Shown: positions 54,573-63,998 of the stretch, in pieces
Layout of the letters: each line of letters opens with the position of its first letter
Position numbering within the stretch: the first letter of the stretch is position 1
Notes under the pieces: generated by a model
Told to the model about the DNA's origin: nothing
Databases searched by the model: none
Seen by the model: the letters and a program-made list of their open reading frames with translations, nothing else
From: Lysinibacillus mangiferihumi
GTDB lineage: Bacteria; Bacillota; Bacilli; Bacillales_A; Planococcaceae
Length of the DNA: 64,000 bases
Assembly (NCBI RefSeq): GCF_003049665.1
Contig: NZ_PYWM01000002.1
Location: 124,001-188,000, forward strand
Direction: 5' to 3'
Position numbers and translations under genes: made by a program

Positions 54573-55397
54573 ATGGACATTGTGAAACGATATATGAAAA
54601 ATATAAATTTACTCATTGGTCTACTCGTCATCGTCGGGTTTTTACTTGTTATGATTACTAGCTTTTTTTATACGCCGTATGATGTGAATATGATGAATAT
54701 TCCCGAAAAATTACACAGCCCAAGTAGTAAGTATCTATTTGGTACAGATGAATTTGGACGTGATATTTTTAGTCGGATGATGAAGGGGACACAAACAGCC
54801 TTTGCGGTAGGTTTATTAACGGTCATTATCGGTACATCATTTGGTATTTTAATCGGTGGACTAGCAGGTTTTCTAGGTGGCTGGGTCGATGAACTATTTA
54901 TGCGCTTAATGGATGCGCTAATGGCTTTTCCAGGCATAATATTAGCGTTAATGCTAGTAGCTGTTTTCGGGCCTGGCGTAGTCAATACCGCAATTGCCCT
55001 TGGTGTGATTGCCATACCTGCTATCTCTCGAATTGCACGTAGTGGCTTTGTCCAACATCGGGATGCCGAATACGTACTAGCCGCTAAATTAATTGGTGTC
55101 AAACCTTATAACATTATGTTTCGTCATATTTTACCTAATATATCATCCCAAATTATTGTGGCAGCAACGGTTACTTTTGCGACGGCCATGCTTGCGGAAG
55201 CAGCACTAAGTTATCTAGGGCTTGGCGTTCAACCACCAAATCCTAGTTGGGGGCGTATGTTAAAAGATTCGCAAGCGTATTTAGTAAAAGCTTCGTGGTA
55301 TACATTTGCGCCAGGTGGAGCTATTACTCTATTAGTGCTAGGGTTGTATATGTTGAGTAATGCTGTGAGGGATTATATGGACCCCCGCTCAAAATAG
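54573..55397 (+). CDS. Peptide ABC transporter permease (DppC type)
   Basis: ATG 54573 follows GAGAGGTG; a GTG at 54564 lies inside the site. Membrane segments, LFGTDEFGRDIFSR and the EAA loop RDAEYVLAAKLIGVKPYNI are typical for DppC/OppC. Last gene of the catabolic operon; no clear terminator follows. Confidence 0.92.
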   Translation: MDIVKRYMKNINLLIGLLVIVGFLLVMITSFFYTPYDVNMMNIPEKLHSPSSKYLFGTDEFGRDIFSRMMKGTQTAFAVGLLTVIIGTSFGILIGGLAGFLGGWVDELFMRLMDALMAFPGIILALMLVAVFGPGVVNTAIALGVIAIPAISRIARSGFVQHRDAEYVLAAKLIGVKPYNIMFRHILPNISSQIIVAATVTFATAMLAEAALSYLGLGVQPPNPSWGRMLKDSQAYLVKASWYTFAPGGAITLLVLGLYMLSNAVRDYMDPRSK

Positions 55398-55418
55398 TTT
55401 TAGTGATTGGCAATGGTA

Positions 55419-55434
55419 TATAAAACGTTTTATA
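55419..55434. promoter_or_regulatory. 16-bp perfect palindrome upstream of a GNAT gene
   Basis: TATAAAACGTTTTATA lies about 40 bases before the GNAT start and next to TATACTATAG. May be an operator or part of a promoter. Confidence 0.35.
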
Positions 55435-55475
55435 CTATAGTAATTATATGCTCATAACTGAGGAGGACTATATTA

Positions 55476-55916
55476 ATGAACGCAACCATTATTACAACAG
55501 ACAGCGATTTGCAAACGGCTTTAGCTATTCGCAAAGCTGTATTTATAGAAGAGCAACAAATTCCAGCATCCGAAGAATACGATGAATTTGATACACTTGC
55601 TGCGTCTTGTGAACATATTCTTGTGTATATCAATGAACAACCCGTTGGTACAGCTCGATTACGTGTAGTAGACGACTATGGCAAACTGGAACGAATTTGT
55701 ATTTTACAGCCATTTCGTAAATGCGGGCTCGGAAAAGTGATCATTGACAAGCTTGAAGGGTTGGCACAGGAGAAAGGCTTAACGAAGTCAAAACTTAGTG
55801 CACAAGTATATGCAGAGGGCTTTTATGAAAAGTTTGGCTATCGTCGCACAGGAGAGGAATATTTGGACGCAGGCATCCCACATGTTTTAATGAAAAAGCA
55901 ATTTAACAAAGCTTAA
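55476..55916 (+). CDS. GNAT acetyltransferase (YjcF/ElaA type)
   Basis: The ATG follows GAGGAGG. A 146-residue GNAT: AIRKAVFIEEQQIPASEEYDE is characteristic of the YjcF group, followed by VGTARLRVVDD and the CoA loop ICILQPFRKCGLGKVII. Substrate unknown. Followed by array C in its 3' UTR. Confidence 0.9.
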   Translation: MNATIITTDSDLQTALAIRKAVFIEEQQIPASEEYDEFDTLAASCEHILVYINEQPVGTARLRVVDDYGKLERICILQPFRKCGLGKVIIDKLEGLAQEKGLTKSKLSAQVYAEGFYEKFGYRRTGEEYLDAGIPHVLMKKQFNKA

Positions 55917-55930
55917 CATGTAGTAGATTA

Positions 55931-56010
55931 AATACCCGCGAAATAAATACATTTACCCGCGAATCGAGTGGCTTTACCCGCGAAAAACATAGGAATACCC
56001 GCGAATCGAG
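55931..56010 (-). repeat. 21-bp-period array C (TACCCGCGAA cores)
   Basis: CCCGCG begins at 55935, 55956, 55977 and 55998: exact 21-bp spacing. Cores TACCCGCGAA are the reverse complement of those in array A; the intervening bases vary except for a repeated tcgag. Lies between a GNAT stop and a terminator. Confidence 0.85.
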
Positions 56011-56045
56011 ATTAAATATGGAAGACCTTTAACTATATAAAACAA

Positions 56046-56083
56046 ACTCCATTTTGCGTATGTCAAAATGGAGTCTTTTATTT
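56046..56083. terminator. Bidirectional terminator
   Basis: ACTCCATTTTG (56046-56056) pairs perfectly with CAAAATGGAGT (56064-56074), then CTTTTATTT; it lies between convergent genes. Confidence 0.85.
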
Positions 56084-57044
56084 AAAAAGAAAAAGGTACT
56101 TCCTGTAATGATGGATAAGATGTGATGGCACCATGTTTTGTTGTGGATGTAGCGGCATAACGATTGGCAAAAGTAAGAAGGGGCGTAGCAAATGTTTCGC
56201 AAAAGGCTTCGAGCGACTCTACTGTAATGTTTTTCTGCAACAACATACTTAAAATGGCACCGATAAAGGCATCACCTGCACCTGTTGTATCAAGCGCTTG
56301 TACAACTTCAGCAGCAACTTTTACATGCTGTTGCTTCGTGTAAAGACTAGCTCCTTGTGCACCATGCGTGACGAAAATGACTTGAACCTTGTCTTGAAAT
56401 AATGACTGAACGGCTTGCTGCTCATCGTCTATCTGCGTTAAAAACGATAATTCCTCATCAGAGAGCTTTACGATATGTGCACGCGGAATAAAGTTTAAAA
56501 TCGTTTGCCGGCATGCTTCAGCGTCATGCCAAAGGGGGAGTCGTACGTTCGGGTCAAAAGAGACAAGACTCCCCATAGCATGAGCTTGCTCAATAATCGC
56601 CTGATGTGTTTGCTTCATTGGACTATCCACCAAGTTCACCGAGCAAAAGTGGAGGATAGCATGAGCTGTTAGTAAATTCGTCGGCAATTGTGCTGGGCTG
56701 TACAATAAATCAGCCGCATTTTTTCGATAAAATAAAAAGTCACGTTCACCATCCGCAGTCAAGGACACAAAGGCAAGGCTTGTGTCACCTTCAGTTGTTT
56801 GTGCAATATATTGCGTATCTACACCAGCTTGTTTCACGGTAGCAATCAAAAAGTCCCCAAATGCATCTTGTCCAACCTGTGTTAGTAGGGCAGCGGGTTG
56901 GCCTAATTTTGCACAGACTGCTGCTACATTCGCCGGTGCACCACCCGCATTTTTCGTAAACTGTTCGACCGATAAAAGCGAACCACTTTGTCCAGCGGGC
57001 GTAAAATCAATTAAGAGCTCACCAATTGCATACAGCTTTCGCAT
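56082..57044 (-). CDS. PfkB-family carbohydrate kinase (fructokinase-like)
   Basis: ATG at 57044 after AAGGAGG. A 320-residue ribokinase-family kinase: GELLIDFTP, GGAPANVAAVCAKLG and the catalytic DTTGAGDAFIGA. The N-terminal signature is that of bacterial fructokinases. It lies 27 bases after the EamA gene on the same strand, so the two are probably in one operon. Sugar specificity is not certain. Confidence 0.9.
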   Translation of the reverse strand: MRKLYAIGELLIDFTPAGQSGSLLSVEQFTKNAGGAPANVAAVCAKLGQPAALLTQVGQDAFGDFLIATVKQAGVDTQYIAQTTEGDTSLAFVSLTADGERDFLFYRKNAADLLYSPAQLPTNLLTAHAILHFCSVNLVDSPMKQTHQAIIEQAHAMGSLVSFDPNVRLPLWHDAEACRQTILNFIPRAHIVKLSDEELSFLTQIDDEQQAVQSLFQDKVQVIFVTHGAQGASLYTKQQHVKVAAEVVQALDTTGAGDAFIGAILSMLLQKNITVESLEAFCETFATPLLTFANRYAATSTTKHGAITSYPSLQEVPFSF

Positions 57045-57071
57045 ACAATACCTCCTTGTCCAATTAATGCT

Positions 57072-57950
57072 TCATTCCTGCAAATGAGCTTTTTGCTTTG
57101 GAATATAAATAGTATAAAAAATCCCACCAAAAATGAGTAAGATACCAAGTGTTTGGATAGGGCTAGGCATGAAATCAAGCAGTAGCATATCTAATAAGAT
57201 AGCGACAACGGGATCTACAAATACTAAAACAGACACTAGAATAGTAGATAGGCTACGAATACTATCAAAAAATAAATAATAAACGAATCCAGTATGAATA
57301 AAGCCTGTCCCTAAAATATAAAGCCAATTCGTTGTTGTCAATCCTTCAAATAATGAAAAATCAACAAACGGTACTAGCATCACAATACCTACCGCCGTTT
57401 GTATAAATGTTAAAGCATAGGCGCTTAAATTTTTTATCGTTCGGCTTGTTAACATCGTAAATGCATAAAATAAAGCTGAGAGCAATGCCCACACAAAGCC
57501 TGACTGCATAAATTCAGATAATGAAATAAAGTTTTGTAAACCAATAATAAAAATACTGCCGATAAAACAAGTTATCGTTGCGACAAGGGCTTGTACAGTC
57601 ATTTTTTCTTTAAGCAATAACGCCCCTAAAATAAGCACAAAAATAGGTGCTAAATTATAAATTGAAATGGCAATCGAAATCGACATCTCCTCAAAAGCTT
57701 TAAATAAAAATACCCAGTTTAAGACGATAAAGACACCACAAAGAAGGGTGCGCAATAGTTCCTTTTTGTTCCACACCTCCGTTTTATGCCCGCCCGTTAT
57801 TAGCCATAAAGCGCCAAGAAAGAGCGTTGCACAAACACAACGGATAAAGACTAGCTCTGTAGCGGGTACGCCAGTATGGATCGTAAAAAAGCCGATGGAG
57901 CCAAAAATGGCCATAGACACTGTAAGTTTTATGATTGCTGAGACATTCAT
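57072..57950 (-). CDS. EamA/DMT family transporter
   Basis: A 292-residue protein with ten hydrophobic segments in two EamA halves; the second half has the VDPVVAILLDMLLLDF segment. Substrate unknown; upstream of a sugar kinase on the same strand, so a role in sugar or metabolite movement is possible. Confidence 0.88.
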   Translation of the reverse strand: MNVSAIIKLTVSMAIFGSIGFFTIHTGVPATELVFIRCVCATLFLGALWLITGGHKTEVWNKKELLRTLLCGVFIVLNWVFLFKAFEEMSISIAISIYNLAPIFVLILGALLLKEKMTVQALVATITCFIGSIFIIGLQNFISLSEFMQSGFVWALLSALFYAFTMLTSRTIKNLSAYALTFIQTAVGIVMLVPFVDFSLFEGLTTTNWLYILGTGFIHTGFVYYLFFDSIRSLSTILVSVLVFVDPVVAILLDMLLLDFMPSPIQTLGILLIFGGIFYTIYIPKQKAHLQE

Positions 57951-58061
57951 AACAAACCTGCTTTCTAGTAGTAATGAAATGGCTACTATTTTTTAGCTAT
58001 CACTATAATGGAGAAACCGAAAGCATTGTCTACTGTCGGCTCTTGTATCATTAGAAAACGA

Positions 58062-59312
58062 TTACTCACGGATTTGCCCATTTCCATGGATGAAATACTT
58101 TGTAGATGTTAATGCTGGTAAGCCCATTGGTCCACGGGCATGTAATTTTTGTGTACTAATCCCGATTTCAGCGCCATAGCCAAATTCAAAGCCATCCGTA
58201 AAGCGAGTAGAAGCGTTATGATAAACCGCCGCTGCATCTACATTATTTAAAAATGTATCTGCCACAAGCTGATCTTCAGTAACAATGGCCTCTGAGTGGT
58301 TCGTACCGTATTGATTAATGTGCTCGATAGCCTCATAAACGTTTTCAACAATTTTGACGCTAATCTTCAAATCTAAGTACTCCGTTGCAAAGTCTTCCTC
58401 TGTAGCGGGCTGCGCAAAATCTACCGCTTGGCAAACTGTCGCATCACCTACAATTGTCACGCCTGCTTCATGCAGTGCATTTAGCAACTGTATACCGTGT
58501 TCACTAAACCACTCCGGATGAATCAGTAAGCTTTCTGCTGCATTACAAACAGAAGGACGTTGTGTTTTTGCATTTCGGCAAATGTTTTCTGCTTTTATGT
58601 AATCGGCAGTTTGGTCCACATAAATATGGCAATTGCCTGCTCCTGTTTCAAGCACAGGCACGGAAGCTTCTCGAACAACTAAATCAATGAGAGCTTTACC
58701 ACCGCGTGGAATCAGTACATCAAGATATTCTTTTAAATGGAATAATTCCTTTGCTGTGTCACGACTTGTATCTTCGATTAATTGCACTGCATCGACTGGG
58801 ATAGACGTTTTTTCAAGTGCTCGGTGGATACTTGAAACAAGGGCAATATTTGAAAATTTGGCTGAGGAACTACCACGTAATAGTACTGCATTACCCGTTT
58901 TCAATGATAATGTAGCTGCATCCACTGTAACATTTGGTCTAGCCTCATAGATCATGCCGATAACCCCAATTGGCACCATACGCTTCTCAATGAGTAAGCC
59001 GTTATCCTTTTCAATATGCTCAAGCGTAGTTCCAACTGGATCATTTAATTTCACCAGTAAATGAATGGCATCAGCCATTGCTGTAATGCGTTCTTTGTTT
59101 AACATAATACGATCAAGTGTCGAAGTAGGCATGCCTTTTTCTTTACCATTTGCTAAATCCTTTAAATTTTCAGAAATTAGTATTTCTTGATCGATTAGTA
59201 ATTGTTCCGCAATTTTTGTTAAGGCATCATTTTTTTCGCATGTTGTTTTAATATTTAAAACATAGCTTGCCGCCTTTGCTCGTTTTCCTTTTTGGTATAC
59301 TTCACTTGTCAT
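58062..59312 (-). CDS. proA: Gamma-glutamyl phosphate reductase
   Basis: Start at ATG 59312 ([13 protein letters not shown]) after AGGAGG; the frame open to 59348 overlaps proB. The 416-residue ALDH-fold enzyme reduces gamma-glutamyl phosphate to glutamate semialdehyde, the second step of proline synthesis. The catalytic Cys lies in [13 protein letters not shown]. 11 bases after proB; same T-box-controlled transcript. Confidence 0.95.
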   Translation of the reverse strand: MTSEVYQKGKRAKAASYVLNIKTTCEKNDALTKIAEQLLIDQEILISENLKDLANGKEKGMPTSTLDRIMLNKERITAMADAIHLLVKLNDPVGTTLEHIEKDNGLLIEKRMVPIGVIGMIYEARPNVTVDAATLSLKTGNAVLLRGSSSAKFSNIALVSSIHRALEKTSIPVDAVQLIEDTSRDTAKELFHLKEYLDVLIPRGGKALIDLVVREASVPVLETGAGNCHIYVDQTADYIKAENICRNAKTQRPSVCNAAESLLIHPEWFSEHGIQLLNALHEAGVTIVGDATVCQAVDFAQPATEEDFATEYLDLKISVKIVENVYEAIEHINQYGTNHSEAIVTEDQLVADTFLNNVDAAAVYHNASTRFTDGFEFGYGAEIGISTQKLHARGPMGLPALTSTKYFIHGNGQIRE

Positions 59313-59323
59313 TTGATTTCCTC

Positions 59324-60418
59324 CTATTTCGTTTGTATTTTTAACCATTTATCCCGATGAATAACCTCTATCGGGTAATTGGTTAATTCATCAGTTCGTT
59401 TTCCCATTGCGTGTGCTAGCTCAAGTGATGAATATAATACTTCGCCGCGCCCAATCAGTTTATTATGGCTGTATACCTCAACAACATCACCTTGTTCGAA
59501 GTCTCCTTCAACACGATAGACACCTGCTGGAAGTAAGCTTTTGCCATTTTCTAATAATGCGTGTTCCGCACCGTTATCTATAAAAATTTTACCAGAAATT
59601 TCCGTTAGTGCAATCCACTGTTTATTATTTGTTAAGACAGCGAGTGCTTCATGCTCTACATATGTCCCGTCGCCTTGCCCATCTAAAATATCGATTAGCT
59701 TTTGAGCCCCGTAGCCCGTCCCGATAAATACTTTAACGCCTGCATTTAAAGCTGCACGTGCTGCTAATAGTTTGGACTCCATACCACCTGTGCCAACTTT
59801 AGAGCCAGCACCGTCAGCGAAGCCTAGCATTTCATCTGTGACTTCAGTTAACCGATCAATGCGTTTTGCTTGCGGATTTTTATTGGGATTGGCATCGTAT
59901 AAACCATTAATGTCTGTTAGAATAATGAGCTGGTCTGCGTGGACAAGCCCACTGACAAGTGCGGATAGCATATCATTATCCCCAAATGTTAATTCGCTAA
60001 CAGATACCGTATCGTTTTCATTAATAATTGGGAGCATAGAGCGCTCAAGCAATTCCTCAAATGTTGCATAGGCATTTTTATAGCGTTCTTTTTTCGAAAA
60101 ATCAGTTCGTGTAAGTAAAATCTGAGCAGGCATTATATCATAAATACTAAATAGTGCATGATAGGTTTGGATAAGCAAACTTTGTCCGACTGCTGCTGCT
60201 GCTTGTTTCCCTTTTACTGTCACAGGGCGAGAAGGGTAGCCGAGTTGTTTAAAGCCTGCTGCTACAGCACCTGACGAAACTAGTAATACTTCATGTCCAC
60301 ATTTTTTTAATTCCGCAATAGCTTGCACGTGATCCATTAAGCGTACTTTATCAATTTCGCCTTTTGCATTTGTTAAAGAGCTACTGCCGATTTTTACAAC
60401 AATCCTTTTTCTTTCCAT
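59324..60418 (-). CDS. proB: Glutamate 5-kinase
   Basis: ATG 60418 after GGAGGAATTAGG. The 364-residue protein has an amino-acid kinase domain ([41 protein letters not shown]) and a C-terminal PUA domain from about 275. It phosphorylates glutamate, the first and feedback-inhibited step of proline synthesis. Preceded by a proline T-box leader. Confidence 0.96.
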   Translation of the reverse strand: MERKRIVVKIGSSSLTNAKGEIDKVRLMDHVQAIAELKKCGHEVLLVSSGAVAAGFKQLGYPSRPVTVKGKQAAAAVGQSLLIQTYHALFSIYDIMPAQILLTRTDFSKKERYKNAYATFEELLERSMLPIINENDTVSVSELTFGDNDMLSALVSGLVHADQLIILTDINGLYDANPNKNPQAKRIDRLTEVTDEMLGFADGAGSKVGTGGMESKLLAARAALNAGVKVFIGTGYGAQKLIDILDGQGDGTYVEHEALAVLTNNKQWIALTEISGKIFIDNGAEHALLENGKSLLPAGVYRVEGDFEQGDVVEVYSHNKLIGRGEVLYSSLELAHAMGKRTDELTNYPIEVIHRDKWLKIQTK

Positions 60419-60484
60419 CCTAATTCCTCCAGTTCACCATTTGGGAGCATTTCTACCGCGTAAGCCACAAATTGCTGAATAAAG

Positions 60485-60526
60485 ATAAAAAAACCTTTTC
60501 GTCCTAAAAACTAGGACGAAAAGGTT
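60485..60526 (-). terminator. T-box terminator
   Basis: AACCTTTTCGTCCTA pairs perfectly with TAGGACGAAAAGGTT (60492-60526), followed on the minus strand by a T run. It competes with the T-box antiterminator. Confidence 0.9.
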
Positions 60527-60730
60527 GCTTTCCGTGGTACCACCTACATTGAATATCTTGAGATATTCCACTTTCCTCATAACGCTTGAGACTGCGCCTA
60601 GTTTGGCTAGGACGTTTTACGAAGTAGGTTCTGTAGTCTTTTTTGTACAATGTCTTACAGCCGATGGACATCGCTCTCTTACCAATTAGTTTCTACGTAC
60701 TAATCTTCGTTCGTTTTATTGGTATCATGT
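60485..60730 (-). ncRNA. Proline T-box leader of proBA
   Basis: On the minus strand the leader shows the distal stem I AGTA motif (GAAGATTAGTACG), AGAGAGCGATG, the specifier region GAACCTACTTCG with codon CCT (complement of 60626-60628) for proline, the T-box GTGGTACCACGGAA (about 60532-60545), and a terminator. Uncharged tRNA-Pro would stabilise the antiterminator and allow proBA transcription. Confidence 0.93.
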
Positions 60731-60908
60731 ATTTTGGAGAGATTATGGCATAGAGCATAACCACAAGTTCTCTTTCTACTACTAATTGAATAAAGAATGC
60801 ACTACTTCTTTGTGTCTGTCAAGCTGAATAGAAAAATTGTGTATTAATTAGGAAAAATCGCAGAGGTTTACAACTATCAATAAACATTTGAATACTGAAA
60901 AGTGACCA

Positions 60909-61292
60909 TTATTTTAACCACCAAATGGCAACGAGTAAAGGGAGCATCGCCAATATCATCACAAAGAAACTCCACAAAATTTGTTTCCCTGTTGTCATGT
61001 TTTTAGGTTTAATACTCATTTTTTCATAGAGTTCGTTAATAGCACGTTGCTCTTTTGCATAGAGCATTGATTGAAATTCATCATAATCTTGAATATAACT
61101 AGATGGGGGCCTTGGGCTAAAACGTAGATTTCGAATATCTTCCGTAATATCTTTTTCGCCAATCCAGTAGGTAATAACGGGTGCTAAGCCAGCAGAATGC
61201 ATTGCTTGAACCTCGATATCGTGTGTTTTCATTTTATAAAAGACACTTCCTTGCTCGTCCTCAAATTCTTGTACAATATCACTTACTGCCAT
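60909..61292 (-). CDS. Small membrane protein with C-terminal anchor
   Basis: AGAAAGAGGTG precedes the ATG at 61292. The 127-residue protein is mainly soluble and acidic with one strong hydrophobic segment at the very C-terminus (about 105-125, FFVMILAMLPLLVAIWW), so it is tail-anchored. No family recognised. Confidence 0.65.
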   Translation of the reverse strand: MAVSDIVQEFEDEQGSVFYKMKTHDIEVQAMHSAGLAPVITYWIGEKDITEDIRNLRFSPRPPSSYIQDYDEFQSMLYAKEQRAINELYEKMSIKPKNMTTGKQILWSFFVMILAMLPLLVAIWWLK

Positions 61293-61520
61293 CGACGAAT
61301 CACCTCTTTCTCACAATAGGGATTGAATTCATAGTGTTGAATTCTATTATAATGCATAAACAAAGGGAAATGTTGCGCGAACGAGCATTAATAAGGATAA
61401 TAATTTTTTATAAATTTTTTTATATATAGTCATAAAGTTACAAGTGGCGTGTAGTATAATGTAAATACAACCATTGTAATTATGGTTTTTTCTAACAAAT
61501 AGCGGGGGGGAAGGGGAAAA

Positions 61521-62144
61521 TTGGAACTTTCGTCGTTACTAGCTTTTTTAGGAGCAGCCATTATTTTAACTATAATGCCAGGACCGGACAATTTATTTGT
61601 CCTTGCACAAAGCATTACACAAGATAAAAAGGCTGGAATTGCGACTTCACTAGGTTTATGTACGGGCTTACTGGTACATATCGGAGCTGCAGTTTTAGGT
61701 ATCTCAGCCATTATCTATCAATCAACCGTTATTTTTTCGATTGTCAAATTTGCAGGGGCTGCCTATTTATTATACTTAGCATGGCAATCATTTCGAGCGA
61801 AGAATGATGCATTTACATTGGAGCACCAAAATATTCATACTTTAGGTTTGCTATATCGAAAAGGTATTTTAATGAATATCTTAAATCCAAAAGTTTCTTT
61901 ATTTTTCTTAGCACTATTGCCACAGTTTGTAAATCCGTTACTTGGACATGTGGCGTTACAAATGCTCATTTTGGGTATGGTATTTTTAGTGCAGGCACTG
62001 ATTCTATTTTCATTATTTAGTGTTTTTGCTGGGAAAGTAAGGGAAATAATTATAGGTAAACCTACTATTGCAAAACGCCTGAATATCATACAAGGTGTAC
62101 TATTTACATTTATCGGTATAAAAATCGCACTTAGTAAACAATAA
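61521..62144 (+). CDS. LysE/RhtB-family amino acid exporter
   Basis: TTG start at 61521 after AAGGGG, giving the typical N-terminus with LTIMPGPDNLFV. About six membrane helices and the NPKVSLFFLALLPQFV motif of RhtB/LysE exporters. 207 residues, as usual for the family. Probably exports an amino acid or analogue; which one is not known. Followed 14 bases later by the next gene. Confidence 0.9.
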   Translation: MELSSLLAFLGAAIILTIMPGPDNLFVLAQSITQDKKAGIATSLGLCTGLLVHIGAAVLGISAIIYQSTVIFSIVKFAGAAYLLYLAWQSFRAKNDAFTLEHQNIHTLGLLYRKGILMNILNPKVSLFFLALLPQFVNPLLGHVALQMLILGMVFLVQALILFSLFSVFAGKVREIIIGKPTIAKRLNIIQGVLFTFIGIKIALSKQ

Positions 62145-62158
62145 AAGGAGGAGGTTTT

Positions 62159-62956
62159 ATGGCTATTTTACATATTACCTTTAGCTTGTCTACACAAGGG
62201 TCCATTAAACACGCGATTCGACAAAACCATTTGCAGCGTGAAGAGTCAGTGATTTGTGTTAATGATCATTTCTCCATTGGACCACTTACAAGGATGGAAG
62301 AGCGAAAAAAATGGTTGGATACACATATTTTTAAGGATGTAGAAGAACAAGAATTATATGAAGACATCCACAACAAGTGGACAAAAGCGATAGCTGGCAT
62401 CCCATGTGATATGGATGTTTGGATTTGGTATAGTCAAAATGCGCATGAAGAAATTGCTTTACGTTATGTGATGAGTGAGTTTGTTAATAAGTGCAGCATG
62501 GTATTTGGTATAGATGCCACGGCTGGTTTACAGCGCATACAACAAGACATGTCCATTCGTTATACTGGTGAGTTATCAGCGGATATGTTAATGAAGTTAC
62601 GTCCAGAAGCGAAGCGTTTTACAATTGAGGAGTGTCAGCGTCTAGCTAAAGAATGGGACGAGCTCAAGCGAAATCAAAGTATATTGCGAGTTTGGCAAAA
62701 TGGCATTGTTCATGTAAACGAGAATATGTTTGATGAAAAAATTATGAACAGTGCAAAATATTTACAAGCTAGCAACAATGAGCAATGGCTTTCACCAACG
62801 GATGTTATCGGGCAAATGGTAAATATGACGGATGACTATATAAATGAAACATATATCGAAAATCGAATACTCTACTTGGCTCAACAAGGATTGTTTGAAA
62901 TAAGCGGTGACACAACGGATATAAATGCATATAAAATAAACTATATCGGGCAATAA
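62159..62956 (+). CDS. DUF1835-like protein
   Basis: ATG after AAAGGAGGAGG. A 265-residue protein whose first ~120 residues (HITFSLSTQGSIKHAI and ICVNDHFSIGPLTRME) match DUF1835, with a DUF3658-like C-terminal part. Function unknown. Co-transcribed with the exporter. Confidence 0.8.
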   Translation: MAILHITFSLSTQGSIKHAIRQNHLQREESVICVNDHFSIGPLTRMEERKKWLDTHIFKDVEEQELYEDIHNKWTKAIAGIPCDMDVWIWYSQNAHEEIALRYVMSEFVNKCSMVFGIDATAGLQRIQQDMSIRYTGELSADMLMKLRPEAKRFTIEECQRLAKEWDELKRNQSILRVWQNGIVHVNENMFDEKIMNSAKYLQASNNEQWLSPTDVIGQMVNMTDDYINETYIENRILYLAQQGLFEISGDTTDINAYKINYIGQ

Positions 62957-62961
62957 GGTAA

Positions 62962-63094
62962 TCGCAAAAGAGAAAAAGTGTTAGATTGATTGAAGTCAAT
63001 CTAACACTTTTTTGTTATGTTGTTGTTCGTGTCTTACCTTTTGAGCAGAAGTCACCCATCTTTCCGTTGTTCCTTCATTTTGGGTGCAAGCCTC
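62962..63094. repeat. Short derivative of the MITE-like element, with terminator hairpin
   Basis: The 17-bp hairpin 62973-62989 with 62996-63012 is nearly identical to 8688-8727, and the other end (CTTTCCGTTGTTCCTT...GCCTC) resembles the right part of the 8670-8984 element. The outer GAGACTGGGACA is lost. It also serves as a bidirectional terminator between convergent genes. Confidence 0.6.
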
Positions 63095-63095
63095 T

Positions 63096-63998
63096 TTAGT
63101 CGCGTTTTCTCGAAGGACCCTTCTTCTCATAATAATCGAGGACAAATTGCTGAAATTGACGTGCGGACGGTGGAAGGTAACGATTTTCAATCCAAGCCAT
63201 CCCAATTATGCGTTCGCATACCATATCTTCTACATGGATTTTTACGACCTTATTTGGATTAAGGTCTTCATCATCAGGTAGTAAAGATACCCCAAGACCC
63301 GCTCCTACAAAGCCTGCAACGGTAGAGACCTCATCACCTTCATACGTAATTTTAGGCTTAATGCCCGCAGCATTTAATAGTCGATCAGCAGTACGGCGTA
63401 ATGCATAGCCTTTTTTCATAAGGACAAAGTTTTCATGCTCTAGTTCTTTCATCGTTATGCTTTTACGATTGGCAAGGTGATGATCGATTGGCACCATGAT
63501 ATAAAGCTCATCTCTCCATAGTTCTTTCCAACAAACAGGTGGTTCGGTATCAATCGCTGCAAGCAAACAAAGATCTAGCTCACCTGCAAGCAGTTGTTTA
63601 AGCTGTGAGTGCGAATAGTTTTGTGTGAAATGAAAGCGGATATGCGGATGTTGCTGACGAAAGGCGCGAATCAAATCAGGGACTATACTTGTGCCAAGTG
63701 TATGTAAGAAGCCTAGTGACACATCTCCAAGCTCAGGATTATTGAGTTCCTGTAATTCTAAAACAGCTTTTTCATATTCTTTGCGCATACGTTGCACACG
63801 ATATAAAAACAATTCTCCGTAGCGATTTAGCATGATAGAACGTCCTTGGCGATCAAATAAAGGAACACCTAATTCCTCCTCAAGCTTCGAAATCGAACGA
63901 CTAAGTGCAGGCTGCGAAATTGCTAAAACATCTGCTGCACGTGTCATATGTTCAAGCTTCGCTACTGTTGCAAAATATTCCAATTGTTGCCATTCCAA
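63096..63998 (-). CDS. LysR-type transcriptional regulator (start at window edge)
   Basis: A 300-residue LTTR, N-terminal helix-turn-helix (HMTRAADVLAISQPALSRSI) and effector domain. The first readable codon is TTG at 63998 giving MEWQQLEYFATVA, the standard LysR beginning, but its ribosome binding site lies outside the window. GltC/YwbI-like length. Target genes are outside the window. Confidence 0.85.
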   Translation of the reverse strand: MEWQQLEYFATVAKLEHMTRAADVLAISQPALSRSISKLEEELGVPLFDRQGRSIMLNRYGELFLYRVQRMRKEYEKAVLELQELNNPELGDVSLGFLHTLGTSIVPDLIRAFRQQHPHIRFHFTQNYSHSQLKQLLAGELDLCLLAAIDTEPPVCWKELWRDELYIMVPIDHHLANRKSITMKELEHENFVLMKKGYALRRTADRLLNAAGIKPKITYEGDEVSTVAGFVGAGLGVSLLPDDEDLNPNKVVKIHVEDMVCERIIGMAWIENRYLPPSARQFQQFVLDYYEKKGPSRKRD

